A DNA stretch of 64,000 nucleotides from Tautonia plasticadhaerens (GTDB lineage: Bacteria; Planctomycetota; Planctomycetia; Isosphaerales; Isosphaeraceae): the NCBI RefSeq assembly GCF_007752535.1, contig NZ_CP036426.1, positions 3,658,001 through 3,722,000 of the forward strand. Direction: 5' to 3'. Every line of letters starts with the position of its first letter. Position 1 is the first letter of the stretch. A program made the translations under genes and the position numbers. Shown here one piece after another: positions 44,417 to 53,124 of the stretch. A model generated the notes under the pieces. The model saw nothing but the letters and a program-made list of their open reading frames with translations, had not been told where the DNA came from and did no database searches.

Positions 44417-44833
44417 CCGGGCCCAGGACCCGGGCCGGCTCCTCGATCGAGGCCGGCACCCGACCCCGGCGATCGCCGCGACCCGGCCCGCCCCCTCGAC
44501 CTCGAGGGGGCGGGTCCGGGCGTGCGCCGTTTGAGGGGCCGATGTAGAAGGATTCGGCAGGGCATGGCGGATGGAGGCGTCCTCCGCCCCTCGAGCATCA
44601 CCAATCCCCGGGAAACCCCGCGAAACCGACAATCCGCCGCTCGCGTCGACGAATAGCTCCTTGATGACGGATCCGGGTGCGATGGCGCCCGGAAGAGGAG
44701 CAGCAGGGTCGGGCGGGCGGGCCACCAACCCCAGGGCCCCCGGCAGTCGAGGCGAGGCCCCCCCGGACGGCACGCAGCCGGACGAGGCCGAGTCGAATCG
44801 AATCGATTGGACGCCGCGGAGGCGGACATCCCC
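44417..44833. other. Intergenic region with strong terminator, upstream of the FHA gene
   Basis: No gene is supported. The first 100 bases hold the hairpin at 44482-44520; the rest has no clear promoter. Confidence 0.5.
44482..44520 (+). terminator. Strong GC hairpin after the coiled-coil gene
   Basis: CCCGCCCCCTCGA (44487-44499) pairs perfectly with TCGAGGGGGCGGG (44502-44514), and the flanking CCCGG/CCGGG extends the stem past a one-base bulge. There is no T-tract. Confidence 0.65.
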
Positions 44834-46324
44834 ATGGGCAACGTCAACCAGGGCGGCAACTCCACCATGTTGGGACACTGGCGAGTCGTCTTGAAGCAGG
44901 CCGAGGAGTCGGCCAAGGCCGGTCGCCTCGACGAGGCGCTCGCGCTGGCCGCCCGCGCCGACGTGGCCGACCACCGGCAGGCCGTCCAGCTGCGGGGCAA
45001 GTGGACCCTGGAGCTGGTCAAACGCGCCGCCCGCCGGGCCGAGGCCGACGACCTCGACGGCGCCCTCGGCGACCTCGACACCGCGGAGTCCTTCGGCGCC
45101 GCCCCCGACGTCCTGGCCGCGTCCCGGTTGAAACTGGCCGACCTCGTGGCCGAGGACCTCAAGACGGACCTCGCCGCCGGGGAGCCGGACCGGGCCGTCG
45201 ACCGGATCGACGCGGTCGGCCGGCGGAAGGTCGCCGGCCCCGGGCTGAGGCGGCTCCGGGAGTCGGCCGAGGCGTGGAAGGCCGCCCGGGGCGAGGCCCG
45301 CCGCGGCGAGTTCGGCGTGGCCGCCGACCTGCTGGATCGCGCCTCCCGCCTGGCCGGCTCCGAGGCGTCTGACGCCCTCGCCGCCGCCCGACGCGAGCTG
45401 GAGGCACGCCAGCAGGCCGCCGCGCCGAAGGCCGACCGCTTCTACCGGACCCTCTCCGAGTCGGCCGACGCCTGGCCGGCGATCCTCGCCGCCGCCGAGG
45501 ACCTGCTGGCGACCGTCCCCGAGCACCCGGCCGCCCGGCAGGCCCGCAGCCGGGCCTGGCAGCAGATCGGCGCCATCGGCCCGGCCGTCCCCTCGATCCC
45601 GAACCGCCCCCCCGCGGCCGGCAACGGCGAGATCCGGTTCCTCGACGAGTCGACCCCCGGGCCGTCACCGGCCCGGGCCGAGCCGACGGCCGCCCGGCCG
45701 AAGTCCCGGCACGGCGGCCCCCACGGCCGGTTCCTGCTCTGGGCCGACGTGATCGGCGGCTACCTCGTCTGCCTGGACGACGAGGTCACCCTCGGCCGGG
45801 CCGGGCCGGACGCCTCGGCCGACGTCCAGCTCCTGGCCGATCTGTCCCGCCGACACGCCGTGATCGCCCGGGACGGCGAGCACTACACCCTGAGGGCCCT
45901 GCACCCGACCTTCGTCAACGGCCGGGCCGTCGACTCGGCCCCGCTGCGGGACGGCGACGTGATCCGGCTGGGCTCGAACGTCGAGCTGGAGTTCCGTCGC
46001 CCGAGTCCCGTCACCTCCACCGCCACGCTCCGCCTGCTCAGCCGGCACCGGCCGCCGATGGCGGTCGACGGCGTGCTGCTGATGGCCCAGTCGTGCCTGG
46101 TCGGGCCGACCCGGCAGTGCCACGTCTCGGCGCCCAGGCTCAAGCAGCCGGTCGTCCTATTCCGCCAGGCCGACGCCCTCTGGTGCCGGTGCCCCGGCGC
46201 CTTCGAGGTCGACGGCAGGCCCGCCCTCTCCCGGGCGCCGCTGACGACGTCCTCCTCCGTGAAGGGCGAAGGGTTCTCCTTCAGCCTCGAGCCGGTCGAA
46301 CCCCGAGGGGCCGCGCTCGCCTGA
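44834..46324 (+). CDS. FHA-domain protein with N-terminal helical repeats
   Basis: The product has 496 residues. The first ~240 are helical, TPR-like ('GRLDEALALAARADVADHRQ', 'AEADDLDGALGDLDTAESFG'). After a Pro-rich linker comes an FHA domain (~295-375): 'VTLGRAGPDASADVQLLADL', 'SRRHAVIARDGEHYTLRAL' and 'TFVNGRAV', with the Arg, Ser-Arg-x-His and Asn positions of phosphothreonine binding. A second beta-rich unit (~385-496) may be a degenerate FHA. The Ser/Thr kinase gene starts 123 bases downstream, so it may read phosphorylation made by that kinase. The ATG is used; a TTG nine codons earlier is possible. Confidence 0.85.
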   Translation: MGNVNQGGNSTMLGHWRVVLKQAEESAKAGRLDEALALAARADVADHRQAVQLRGKWTLELVKRAARRAEADDLDGALGDLDTAESFGAAPDVLAASRLKLADLVAEDLKTDLAAGEPDRAVDRIDAVGRRKVAGPGLRRLRESAEAWKAARGEARRGEFGVAADLLDRASRLAGSEASDALAAARRELEARQQAAAPKADRFYRTLSESADAWPAILAAAEDLLATVPEHPAARQARSRAWQQIGAIGPAVPSIPNRPPAAGNGEIRFLDESTPGPSPARAEPTAARPKSRHGGPHGRFLLWADVIGGYLVCLDDEVTLGRAGPDASADVQLLADLSRRHAVIARDGEHYTLRALHPTFVNGRAVDSAPLRDGDVIRLGSNVELEFRRPSPVTSTATLRLLSRHRPPMAVDGVLLMAQSCLVGPTRQCHVSAPRLKQPVVLFRQADALWCRCPGAFEVDGRPALSRAPLTTSSSVKGEGFSFSLEPVEPRGAALA

Positions 46325-46447
46325 ACCCGGCCCGCTATGATGGGAGGGGACGCCCCCCGACGCCCGGACGGCCCCCCGGCCGATCGTCGAGACGAGCACC
46401 CCGGACCGGAGCCCGAACTGAACCGCCGCCGACGGAGTCTTTCCCCG

Positions 46448-48424
46448 ATGAACCCCCTGGCCCGACCCAAGCCCGGCGAATCGCTGGCCGAGACGATCGC
46501 CCACCCGCAGGCCGGCCACCCCCGCCCGGCCTCCGTCGGGGACGGGTCCGGGCCCGGCGCCGCCTCGGAGCACTCCCCGATGGCCGATCGCGAGCGCAGC
46601 ACCCCCCCCGGCGGGCGGCCCGGCGAGCGCTACTATTTCGGCTCCGGCGACCGCCCCCTGGAGGGGTACACGATCAAGCGCGCCATCGGCCGGGGCGGCT
46701 TCGGCGAGGTCTACTACGCCGTCTCCGACGCGGGCAAGGAAGTCGCGCTGAAGCTCCTGCTGCGGAACGTCGAGATCGAGAAGCGCGGCGTCCAGCAGTG
46801 CATGAACCTCAAGAGCCAGCACCTGATCACGATCTTCGACATGAGGACGACCGACGAGGGGGACACCTTCGTCGTCATGGAGTACGTGGCCGGGCCCAGC
46901 CTCGCCCAGATCCTCGAGCAGCACGCCGACGGCCTGCCGCCGAACGAGGTCCGGATGTGGCTCAAGGGGCTGGTCGACGGCGTCGCCTACCTGCACGACC
47001 ACGGCATCGTGCACCGGGACCTGAAGCCGGCCAACCTCTTCCTGGAGGAGGGGACGGTCAAGATCGGCGACTACGGGCTCTCCAAGTTCATCGCGAATAG
47101 CGCCGAGGCCGGGCACTCGGCCAGCGTGGGGACCTGTCACTACATGGCGCCGGAGATCTCGACCGGCAAGTACCAGAAGCCGATCGACATCTACGCCATC
47201 GGCATCATCCTCTTCGAGATGATGACCGGCCGCGTCCCCTTCGACGGCGAGACGCCCCATGAGGTGCTGATGAAGCACCTGACCTCCCGGCCGGACCTCT
47301 CCCCCCTGCCAGAGCCCTACCGGGAGATCGTCTCCCGGGCGCTGGCCAAGGACCCGAGCCGACGCCCTCAGGACGCCTACGAGGTGCTCGTCCCCCAGGA
47401 CGTGCCCCGGTCCCCCGATGTCCGGTTCATCGGCGAGGGGAAGTCCAGCCCCTCGAACCTCGCCCCGCCGCCGATCCCGGCCCCGGCCCCCGGGCCCGCC
47501 CCCGGGCCGAATCGGGGGGACGAGGACGTCCTGCACATCGGCGAGGAGGATTCGGTCCTCTACATCGGCCCCGACACCATGCCCCCGAGACGCCCCGGCG
47601 TCCGCGGCTGGCTCCGGCCGCTGGGGGGCCGGCAGGCCCGCCGGGGGTCGGCCCCGAAACCCCCCGTCCGATCGGCCTCCGCCCGGCGGGCGGCCCCGGC
47701 CCCGCTCCCGAAGCGGGCCCGGCGGCCCGACGCCCCCGCCGGCCCGCCGCCGACCCCGCCGACCTTGCCGTCGGCCCGGATCCGGCTGGCCGAGGCGGCC
47801 ACCTCGATGCTCGTCGCCGCCCCGGTGGCCTCGGTGCTGGCGGTCGTCGGCGCCGCGATGCTCGGGGACCGCGAATACGAGCCGCTCAGCTCCGAGGTCG
47901 TCCTGCTGCTGGGCACCGCCCTGATGGGGACCTGGGGCCTGCTCGTCCCGACCAAGTTCTGGGAGGGGAGGTCGGTCGACTCGGCCACCCGGCGCTTCAC
48001 GCTCGGGGCCGTCGGCCTGGCCTTCGGCGCCCTGATGAGCGTCGTGCTCGGCTGGACGAACTTCGAGCTGGCCGAGGTCTCCTGGTACGCCGACGGCGCC
48101 CCCGCCGGCGAGCTGGTCGGCGAGCTGGTCCGGCACGACCCGGGCCGGGTCCGGGCCCTGGGGCTGCCGATGTTCTACGGCCTGGCCTTCGCGCTGGGCC
48201 CCTGGTGTTCCTCCTCGGGGCGCGACCGGAGCCGACGGTTCCGGATCACCCCGGTCTTCTGGGCCGGGGTGCTCGGGCTCGTCCTGGGCAACCTGACCCC
48301 GGCCCCGATGCCATGGGCCCCGGCCTCGCTGGCCCTGGTGGCCGTCACGCTGCAACTGGTCAGCCCCCGGAGCGAGCAGGCCGCCCGCTACGCCCGGTAT
48401 CGCAAGCAGGCCCGGGCGGCCTGA
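46448..48424 (+). CDS. Membrane-bound serine/threonine protein kinase
   Basis: The product has 658 residues. The kinase domain (~74-340) shows 'IGRGGFGEVYY' (Gly-loop), 'EVALKLL' (Lys), 'HRDLKPANLF' (catalytic loop), 'IGDYGLSKF' (DYG replaces DFG) and 'YMAPE'. A Pro-rich linker leads to five hydrophobic segments (~480-645), so the kinase sits in the cytoplasm. GGAG nine bases before this ATG favours it over ATG 46337, which would add 37 low-complexity residues. TATGAT at 46336-46341 could be a -10 element. The FHA gene directly upstream is the likely partner. Confidence 0.88.
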   Translation: MNPLARPKPGESLAETIAHPQAGHPRPASVGDGSGPGAASEHSPMADRERSTPPGGRPGERYYFGSGDRPLEGYTIKRAIGRGGFGEVYYAVSDAGKEVALKLLLRNVEIEKRGVQQCMNLKSQHLITIFDMRTTDEGDTFVVMEYVAGPSLAQILEQHADGLPPNEVRMWLKGLVDGVAYLHDHGIVHRDLKPANLFLEEGTVKIGDYGLSKFIANSAEAGHSASVGTCHYMAPEISTGKYQKPIDIYAIGIILFEMMTGRVPFDGETPHEVLMKHLTSRPDLSPLPEPYREIVSRALAKDPSRRPQDAYEVLVPQDVPRSPDVRFIGEGKSSPSNLAPPPIPAPAPGPAPGPNRGDEDVLHIGEEDSVLYIGPDTMPPRRPGVRGWLRPLGGRQARRGSAPKPPVRSASARRAAPAPLPKRARRPDAPAGPPPTPPTLPSARIRLAEAATSMLVAAPVASVLAVVGAAMLGDREYEPLSSEVVLLLGTALMGTWGLLVPTKFWEGRSVDSATRRFTLGAVGLAFGALMSVVLGWTNFELAEVSWYADGAPAGELVGELVRHDPGRVRALGLPMFYGLAFALGPWCSSSGRDRSRRFRITPVFWAGVLGLVLGNLTPAPMPWAPASLALVAVTLQLVSPRSEQAARYARYRKQARAA

Positions 48425-48605
48425 GCCGATCGGCCCGGCCGGATTGTGCCCAAGCATCGCCCATGCGGGGCGAATTCCCTTCTGAGCAAATGAACAGACG
48501 GGCGGATCGAAGACGCCCGGCACGCTCCGACCCGACGGCCGCCCCCCTCGAACCCCGGCGGCCGGCAGAGACGGGGCGGCGGCAACTGGCAAGGACCGTC
48601 CCACG

Positions 48606-49268
48606 ATGAACCGGATCGCCCTGAGCATCGCCCTGGCAGTCGGCCTCGCCGTCGGCGTCCCCCCGGCCTCGGCCGAGGGGCCCCCCGCCTCGGGGACCGT
48701 GCCGGCCGCGCCCCCCTGGTTCGACGACGCCCCCGAGGGTGGGATCACCCCGATCGGGGACGGGGGCGGCGGCCCGGTCGTGGCCCGGGGGCGGCGGTCC
48801 CTCACCGAGGAGCGGGCCCTGGCCGACGCCCGCCTCCAGCTCGACCGGGCCGTCTCCGGCTGGCTCGACCCGGACGTGCCCGAGGGCTGGGAGCCCCCGG
48901 CCGACCTGGTCGACGCCCTGGTCCTCGGCCGACACGTCGAGCCCATCCTGGTCGACCGCACCGCGCTCGGCCTGAGCGCCGACCCGGACCTGCCGTTCCC
49001 GGACCTGTTCTACGTCGCCGCCCTGCGGGCGGACCTCTCGCCCCAGCGTCGCGAGGGCTTCCTCGACGTCCACCGCCGGGAGGTCGGCGCCCGGCGCTCG
49101 GCCATGCTCGGCGGGGCCGGCGGCTTCGTGCTCGCCTGCCTGGCGATCCTCGCCCTCTACATCCGGGCCGACGAGGCGACCAAGGGGTACTACACCAACC
49201 GCCTCCGCCTGGCGGCCGTCGCCTCGGCCGGGGCCGCCGGTGCGGCGATCTCTCAGTTCCTGGCCTGA
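48606..49268 (+). CDS. Exported membrane protein of unknown function
   Basis: The product has 220 residues with a signal peptide (hydrophobic 5-22, ASA-EG), an acidic linker, a helical region ('LTEERALADARLQLDRAVSG'), then two transmembrane segments at about 165-187 and 199-217. A 'LFYVAALRADLSPQRREGF' stretch precedes them. I do not recognise a family. It lies between the kinase and another small membrane protein on the same strand and may belong to the same operon. Confidence 0.75.
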   Translation: MNRIALSIALAVGLAVGVPPASAEGPPASGTVPAAPPWFDDAPEGGITPIGDGGGGPVVARGRRSLTEERALADARLQLDRAVSGWLDPDVPEGWEPPADLVDALVLGRHVEPILVDRTALGLSADPDLPFPDLFYVAALRADLSPQRREGFLDVHRREVGARRSAMLGGAGGFVLACLAILALYIRADEATKGYYTNRLRLAAVASAGAAGAAISQFLA

Positions 49269-49372
49269 CCCGGCCGGCGGGGCCGGCGGCGGGTCCGTTC
49301 GCCCCGCCCCGACTCGCCGCCACCCGAGCCGACCGGACCCGACCCGATCCCTTGCCCAATCCGGAGGTACCC

Positions 49373-49756
49373 ATGATCCTCTCGTTCGAACGGGCCCGAG
49401 AGCGGGTCGCCGACGCGATCCGGCACGTCCACCCGATCCACCTGGCGTTGATCGGCCTGGGGGGGCTGCTGCTGGCGTCGATCGCCATCGGCGGCGAGCT
49501 CGTGTTCCCGATCGTCTTCCTGGGCTTCCTGCTCGGCATGGTGCTGTTCTGGGCGAATGAGTTCCTGACCCTGATGCAGGCGCCCGACTCCGCCTTCCCC
49601 GGCCGGTCCGACAAGCTGGTCTGGGCCCTGCTCCTGGTGCTCCTCCCACCGATCGGCGCCCCGCTCTTCTGGGCCTTCCGCCACGGCTACGGGGAGCCGG
49701 CCGGCGACCGGGCCGGCAAGCCCCACGCGAGGCCCTGGATGCACGACGAGGTCTGA
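49373..49756 (+). CDS. Small three-helix membrane protein of unknown function
   Basis: The product has 127 residues. GGAGG lies five bases before the ATG. Hydrophobic segments at about 22-41, 43-65 and 82-102 are separated by short loops; the ends are charged. 'LVWALLLVLLPPIGAPLFWA' resembles a phospholipase D nuclease N-terminal (PLDc_N-like) membrane motif, a weak similarity. It ends just before a hairpin, so it is probably the last gene of the 48.6-49.8 kb unit. Confidence 0.75.
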   Translation: MILSFERARERVADAIRHVHPIHLALIGLGGLLLASIAIGGELVFPIVFLGFLLGMVLFWANEFLTLMQAPDSAFPGRSDKLVWALLLVLLPPIGAPLFWAFRHGYGEPAGDRAGKPHARPWMHDEV

Positions 49757-49761
49757 GCCCT

Positions 49762-49778
49762 CCCGCCCGGGGGGCGGG
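49762..49778 (+). terminator. GC hairpin closing the small membrane-protein unit
   Basis: CCCGCCC/GGGCGGG with a three-base loop, five bases after the stop codon; no T-tract. Confidence 0.4.
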
Positions 49779-49855
49779 GCGGCCTGGCCGTCCTCCTCCC
49801 CGAAATCGGCCCCGATGCCGACGGAATTCGGTGGCCCGCCCCCCTCGGGCGGCCG

Positions 49856-49861
49856 TATCAT
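49856..49861 (+). promoter_or_regulatory. Possible -10 element of the sigma/anti-sigma pair
   Basis: TATCAT in the context CGTATCATGGAGG, nearly the same as CGTATCATGGGGG before the dehydrogenase gene. No good -35 is seen 17-18 bases upstream. Confidence 0.3.
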
Positions 49862-49939
49862 GGAGGCAGCACGTCGCGACCGGGTCGAGTCTCCTCGGCC
49901 CGATCCCCAATCCCCCGGGGCCGAGCTTCCCGAGGTCCG

Positions 49940-50563
49940 ATGGCCGCTTCCGACGCCGACATCCTGCTCATCTCCCAGGTCCGAGACGGCGACACCCGCG
50001 CCTGGCAGGTGCTGATCGAGCGCTACGAGGGCCGCCTGCTCGCCTTCGTCGACAGCCGATTGCACGACCGGGCCACCAGCGAGGACGTGGTGCAGGAGAC
50101 CTTCATCGGCTTCCTCACCAGCCTGCCGAACTACGACGAGCGGCGCGACCTGGAGGCCTACCTCTTCTCCATCGCCGCCCACAAGTTGACCGACCAGCTC
50201 CGACGCGCCGGCCGCCGGCCGATCGACCAGTTCGGCTCCGACGACCACGGCCGCCCGCTGGAGGAGGTCGCCGGGCCCGCCCGGGCCGCCAGCAGCATCG
50301 CCCGCAGCTCCGAGCGTCGGGAGGCCGAGGAGCGGATGCTCACCGAGGCCCTCGGCCAGATCGTCGGCGACTGGCGGGACAAGGGGGACTTCGCCCGCCT
50401 CCGATGCCTGGAGCTGCTGATCGTCAAGAACTGGGCCAACAAGGACGTCGCCTCGTATCTCGGCCTCACCGAGCAGGCCGTCGCCAGCTACAAGTTCCAG
50501 ACCGTCAGCCGCCTGAAGGAGATGGCCCGACGCTCCGGCATGAGCCTCGGCGGCCTCGACTGA
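49940..50563 (+). CDS. ECF-type RNA polymerase sigma factor
   Basis: The product has 207 residues. Region 2 (~10-85) includes 'WQVLIERYEGRLLAFVDSRL' and 'SEDVVQETFIGFLTSL'; region 4 (~125-200) includes 'LRCLELLIVKNWANKDVASY' and 'LGLTEQAVASYKFQTVSRLK', a helix-turn-helix. The 50-residue linker is longer than usual. It redirects RNA polymerase to a small regulon. The next gene, 44 bases downstream, looks like its zinc-binding anti-sigma factor. Group assignment is not possible by eye. Confidence 0.85.
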   Translation: MAASDADILLISQVRDGDTRAWQVLIERYEGRLLAFVDSRLHDRATSEDVVQETFIGFLTSLPNYDERRDLEAYLFSIAAHKLTDQLRRAGRRPIDQFGSDDHGRPLEEVAGPARAASSIARSSERREAEERMLTEALGQIVGDWRDKGDFARLRCLELLIVKNWANKDVASYLGLTEQAVASYKFQTVSRLKEMARRSGMSLGGLD

Positions 50564-50607
50564 GCCGGCCCCTCAACCGACCCCGACCGATCGGGACATC
50601 ATCCAGC

Positions 50608-51033
50608 ATGGCCGACCCCGCACCCCCCGCCATCGACGACGAGACCCTCCGCGCCTACCTCGCCGAGACGCTCTCCGGCGAGGAGATGGCCCGGGTCGAG
50701 CGGGCCCTCCGGGGCTCGGCCTCGCTCCGGCAGCGGCTCGAAGACGTCCGCCAGGACCGGCCCGAGTCCACCCTGCACACCCTCGGCGCCATCTGGAGGA
50801 GGGCCCGGCTCTCCTGTCCCGAACGCGAGGAACTGGGCGGCTACCTGATCGAGGCCCTCGACCCCGAGCACATCGAGTACATCACCTTCCACCTCGACGT
50901 GGTCGAGTGCGCCTTCTGCCGGGCCAACCTCGCCGACCTCCGCGGCCAGTTCGCCGCCGACGCCCCCTCCTCCCAGACCCGACAGCGCCGCTACTTCCAG
51001 TCCAGCCGCCACCTGCTCGGCAGCGACGACTGA
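50608..51033 (+). CDS. Probable zinc-binding anti-sigma factor
   Basis: The product has 141 residues, soluble. The N terminus 'IDDETLRAYLAETLSGEEMA' and 'RVERALRGSASLRQRLED' resembles planctomycete anti-sigma proteins. A 'HLDVVECAFCRANL' motif (~99-112) gives His...Cys-x2-Cys ligands like those of zinc anti-sigma (ZAS) domains, with His-to-Cys spacing two residues longer than in the classical motif. The position after an ECF gene supports the role. It has no membrane segment, so it would sense a cytoplasmic signal, perhaps redox. It is followed by a perfect 13-base hairpin. Confidence 0.75.
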   Translation: MADPAPPAIDDETLRAYLAETLSGEEMARVERALRGSASLRQRLEDVRQDRPESTLHTLGAIWRRARLSCPEREELGGYLIEALDPEHIEYITFHLDVVECAFCRANLADLRGQFAADAPSSQTRQRRYFQSSRHLLGSDD

Positions 51034-51046
51034 GGGCGCACGAGGA

Positions 51047-51084
51047 GGAGGCCGGGCCCCTCGTCCTCGAAGGGCCCGGCCTCC
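51047..51084. terminator. Perfect 13-base hairpin between convergent genes
   Basis: GGAGGCCGGGCCC (51047-51059) and GGGCCCGGCCTCC (51072-51084) pair perfectly around a 12-base loop, between the anti-sigma gene and the convergent heme protein gene. Confidence 0.7.
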
Positions 51085-51119
51085 CGATTCGGTTCAACGT
51101 CCGCCGATCTCGGGGGCGG

Positions 51120-53006
51120 TCACTGCCCGCCGTTCCGCCGCTTCTGGAGCTTCTCCAGCAGGGCGGGGTCAATCTGCACGCCGGTCTTGCCCCCGGTGGC
51201 CGGGGCCTGGCCGTTCACGTCGGTCTTGTCCATGAAGGGGAGCAATTCCCCGGTGGGCAGCCGCATCATCTTCGAGCCGTCGGGCTGGGCGAGGATCTGC
51301 GTGCCGTCGGGGAGCTGCTGGACCACCCCCGGCTGCCCCGGGGCCGCGTTGGGCGATGCCGGGGCCGGGGCCGGGACGCCCCCCGGCGGCGGGGCGACGG
51401 CACCCGGGGCGGGGGGGGGGGCGGGGGCCGTCGGCATCGAGCCCGGAGGGGGGATGAACCCCGGCGGGAACAGCGAGCCTTGCGGGGCCTGCGGCTGTCG
51501 CGGCTGGCCTGGCGCGGGCACCACCCCCGCCGGGGCCGGGGCCGATCCGGGAGGGGCCACGGGCTGGCCGCCGACGGTGAGGCCGGCGGCGTTGCCGGGC
51601 CCTAGCAGCGGGGAGACGGTCTGGAAGTCCAGGTCGGCGGGGACGCCCGGGTAGGTCGCGTCCATCTGGACCTGCTGGTTGATCACGTGCGGATAGGGCG
51701 TCATCGCCGGGGCGACGCCGCCCGGGGCGGGGGCGGCCATCGGTGGCGGGGCGGCGGCGGCGACCGGGCCGGCCCGCTGGGTGGCGAAGCCGCCGCCGAA
51801 GGCCGGGTCGGCGGCGGCGTTCGGCATCGGCGCCGACAGGCCGACGCCCGGGGCCATCGGGGCGGGGGCGGCCGCCGGCATGGGGGCGGTCATCGGCGCC
51901 GAGGCGGCGGCCGGGGCCGGGGCGGATTCCCCCCGGAGCGACTCGATCCAGGTCCAGAGGGCCCGGTACTCGGCCGAGTTCGAGTTGGGCAGGATCGGCT
52001 TCTGGTCGGGGCCGTGCGGCATGACGGCGTTGATCAGGAGCGGGCTGTGCCCGGGGTTGCTCGGGTCGACCAGGCCGAGCGTGGCGTCCAGGTTCGTCCG
52101 GACGAGCAGCGAATTGCGCAGGTCCTTCGGATCCCGGGCCCGGACCAGGCGGAAGTTGCGGTCGGACTCCTCGTCGTGGCAGCTGGCGCATCGGGACTGG
52201 AGGACGCGGTGGACGCCGTTCCCGAAGTCCTGGAACCGCCGGACGGCCAGGGCCTCGGGCAGGCCGAAGATCTGGGGCCTGGCGACGGGCCCCTTGTAGG
52301 CCCGGATCTGGCCGAGCACCGAGACGTCCAGGTCCCGGGGGGCCATGCCCGAGGCGGCGGCACCGCCGCCGCCGACCGACTCGCCGCCGGTCCGGACGAC
52401 CCCCGAGTCGACGGCCGCCTCCCGGCGGGCGACGGAGGCCTCCAGGGCCTTGAGCATGTCGGCGGCCTGGGAGTCCCCGGGGCTCCAGCTCAGCAGGGCC
52501 CGGAGCTGCTCGGCGGCTTCGCCCTCCATGCCCTGGGTCAGGCACCATCGGGCGAGCCGGAGGTGCTCGTCGGGGTCGCGGTCGGGGAGATGGTCGCGCT
52601 GGTATTCGTACGCCTCCCGGAGCGAGCCGAATCGGCCCTCGACCCGGTCGGCGGGAACCCGGACCTCGCCCTCCTGCATCCGGACGACGAAGTCGCCGCG
52701 GTCCTCGACGGCCGATCCGTCGAAGCTGCGGACCTTGCCGTCCTTCATCAGCAGGACCGTCCGGGAGGGCTGTGGCTCCTGGCCCGGCGGCCCGGACTCG
52801 GCCCCGGTCCCGACCGGGAGGGGGGCCTGGGACAACGGGGGCGCCTCGGCCGATCCGACGGCCGGCGCCGGGTCGGCCGGGGTCCCGTCGTCCTGCGCCG
52901 ACCGCGACGCCGGGGGCCCGGGCACAGGCCCGGCCACGGCCACGATCGAGTACGCGGACACGGCGACGCCCAGGCCGACGACGATGGGGGGGATGAGGTT
53001 CGACAT
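51120..53006 (-). CDS. Exported Pro/Ala-rich protein with one CxxCH heme motif
   Basis: The product has 628 residues. A hydrophobic N-terminal segment (6-26) is followed by a Pro-rich linker, a small beta unit ('VLLMKDGKVRSFDGSAV', ~84-100), a helical region, and a cytochrome-c-like part with CASCH at ~273-277 and 'NAVMPHGPDQKPI' (~330). The C-terminal ~260 residues are Pro/Ala/Gly-rich and end in 'DPALLEKLQKRRNGG'. Planctomycetes have many such exported single-heme proteins. The promoter at 53016-53044 leaves almost no 5' leader. Confidence 0.8.
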   Translation of the reverse strand: MSNLIPPIVVGLGVAVSAYSIVAVAGPVPGPPASRSAQDDGTPADPAPAVGSAEAPPLSQAPLPVGTGAESGPPGQEPQPSRTVLLMKDGKVRSFDGSAVEDRGDFVVRMQEGEVRVPADRVEGRFGSLREAYEYQRDHLPDRDPDEHLRLARWCLTQGMEGEAAEQLRALLSWSPGDSQAADMLKALEASVARREAAVDSGVVRTGGESVGGGGAAASGMAPRDLDVSVLGQIRAYKGPVARPQIFGLPEALAVRRFQDFGNGVHRVLQSRCASCHDEESDRNFRLVRARDPKDLRNSLLVRTNLDATLGLVDPSNPGHSPLLINAVMPHGPDQKPILPNSNSAEYRALWTWIESLRGESAPAPAAASAPMTAPMPAAAPAPMAPGVGLSAPMPNAAADPAFGGGFATQRAGPVAAAAPPPMAAPAPGGVAPAMTPYPHVINQQVQMDATYPGVPADLDFQTVSPLLGPGNAAGLTVGGQPVAPPGSAPAPAGVVPAPGQPRQPQAPQGSLFPPGFIPPPGSMPTAPAPPPAPGAVAPPPGGVPAPAPASPNAAPGQPGVVQQLPDGTQILAQPDGSKMMRLPTGELLPFMDKTDVNGQAPATGGKTGVQIDPALLEKLQKRRNGGQ

Positions 53007-53015
53007 GGTGGCCGG

Positions 53016-53044
53016 ACCCTATCCCCTCCCCTAGAATCCGTCAA
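53016..53044 (-). promoter_or_regulatory. Strong promoter candidate, nearly leaderless
   Basis: TTGACG, 17 bases, TAGGGT on the minus strand. The -10 ends nine bases before the ATG at 53006, so transcription should begin within a few bases of the start codon. Confidence 0.55.
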
Positions 53045-53124
53045 GGCGAGCCGATGCCCGGCCCCGTCGGGATCCATCCCGGCCCCGCCCGACCGCCCGA
53101 GCGACGCCCCGAGGGACCCTCGCC

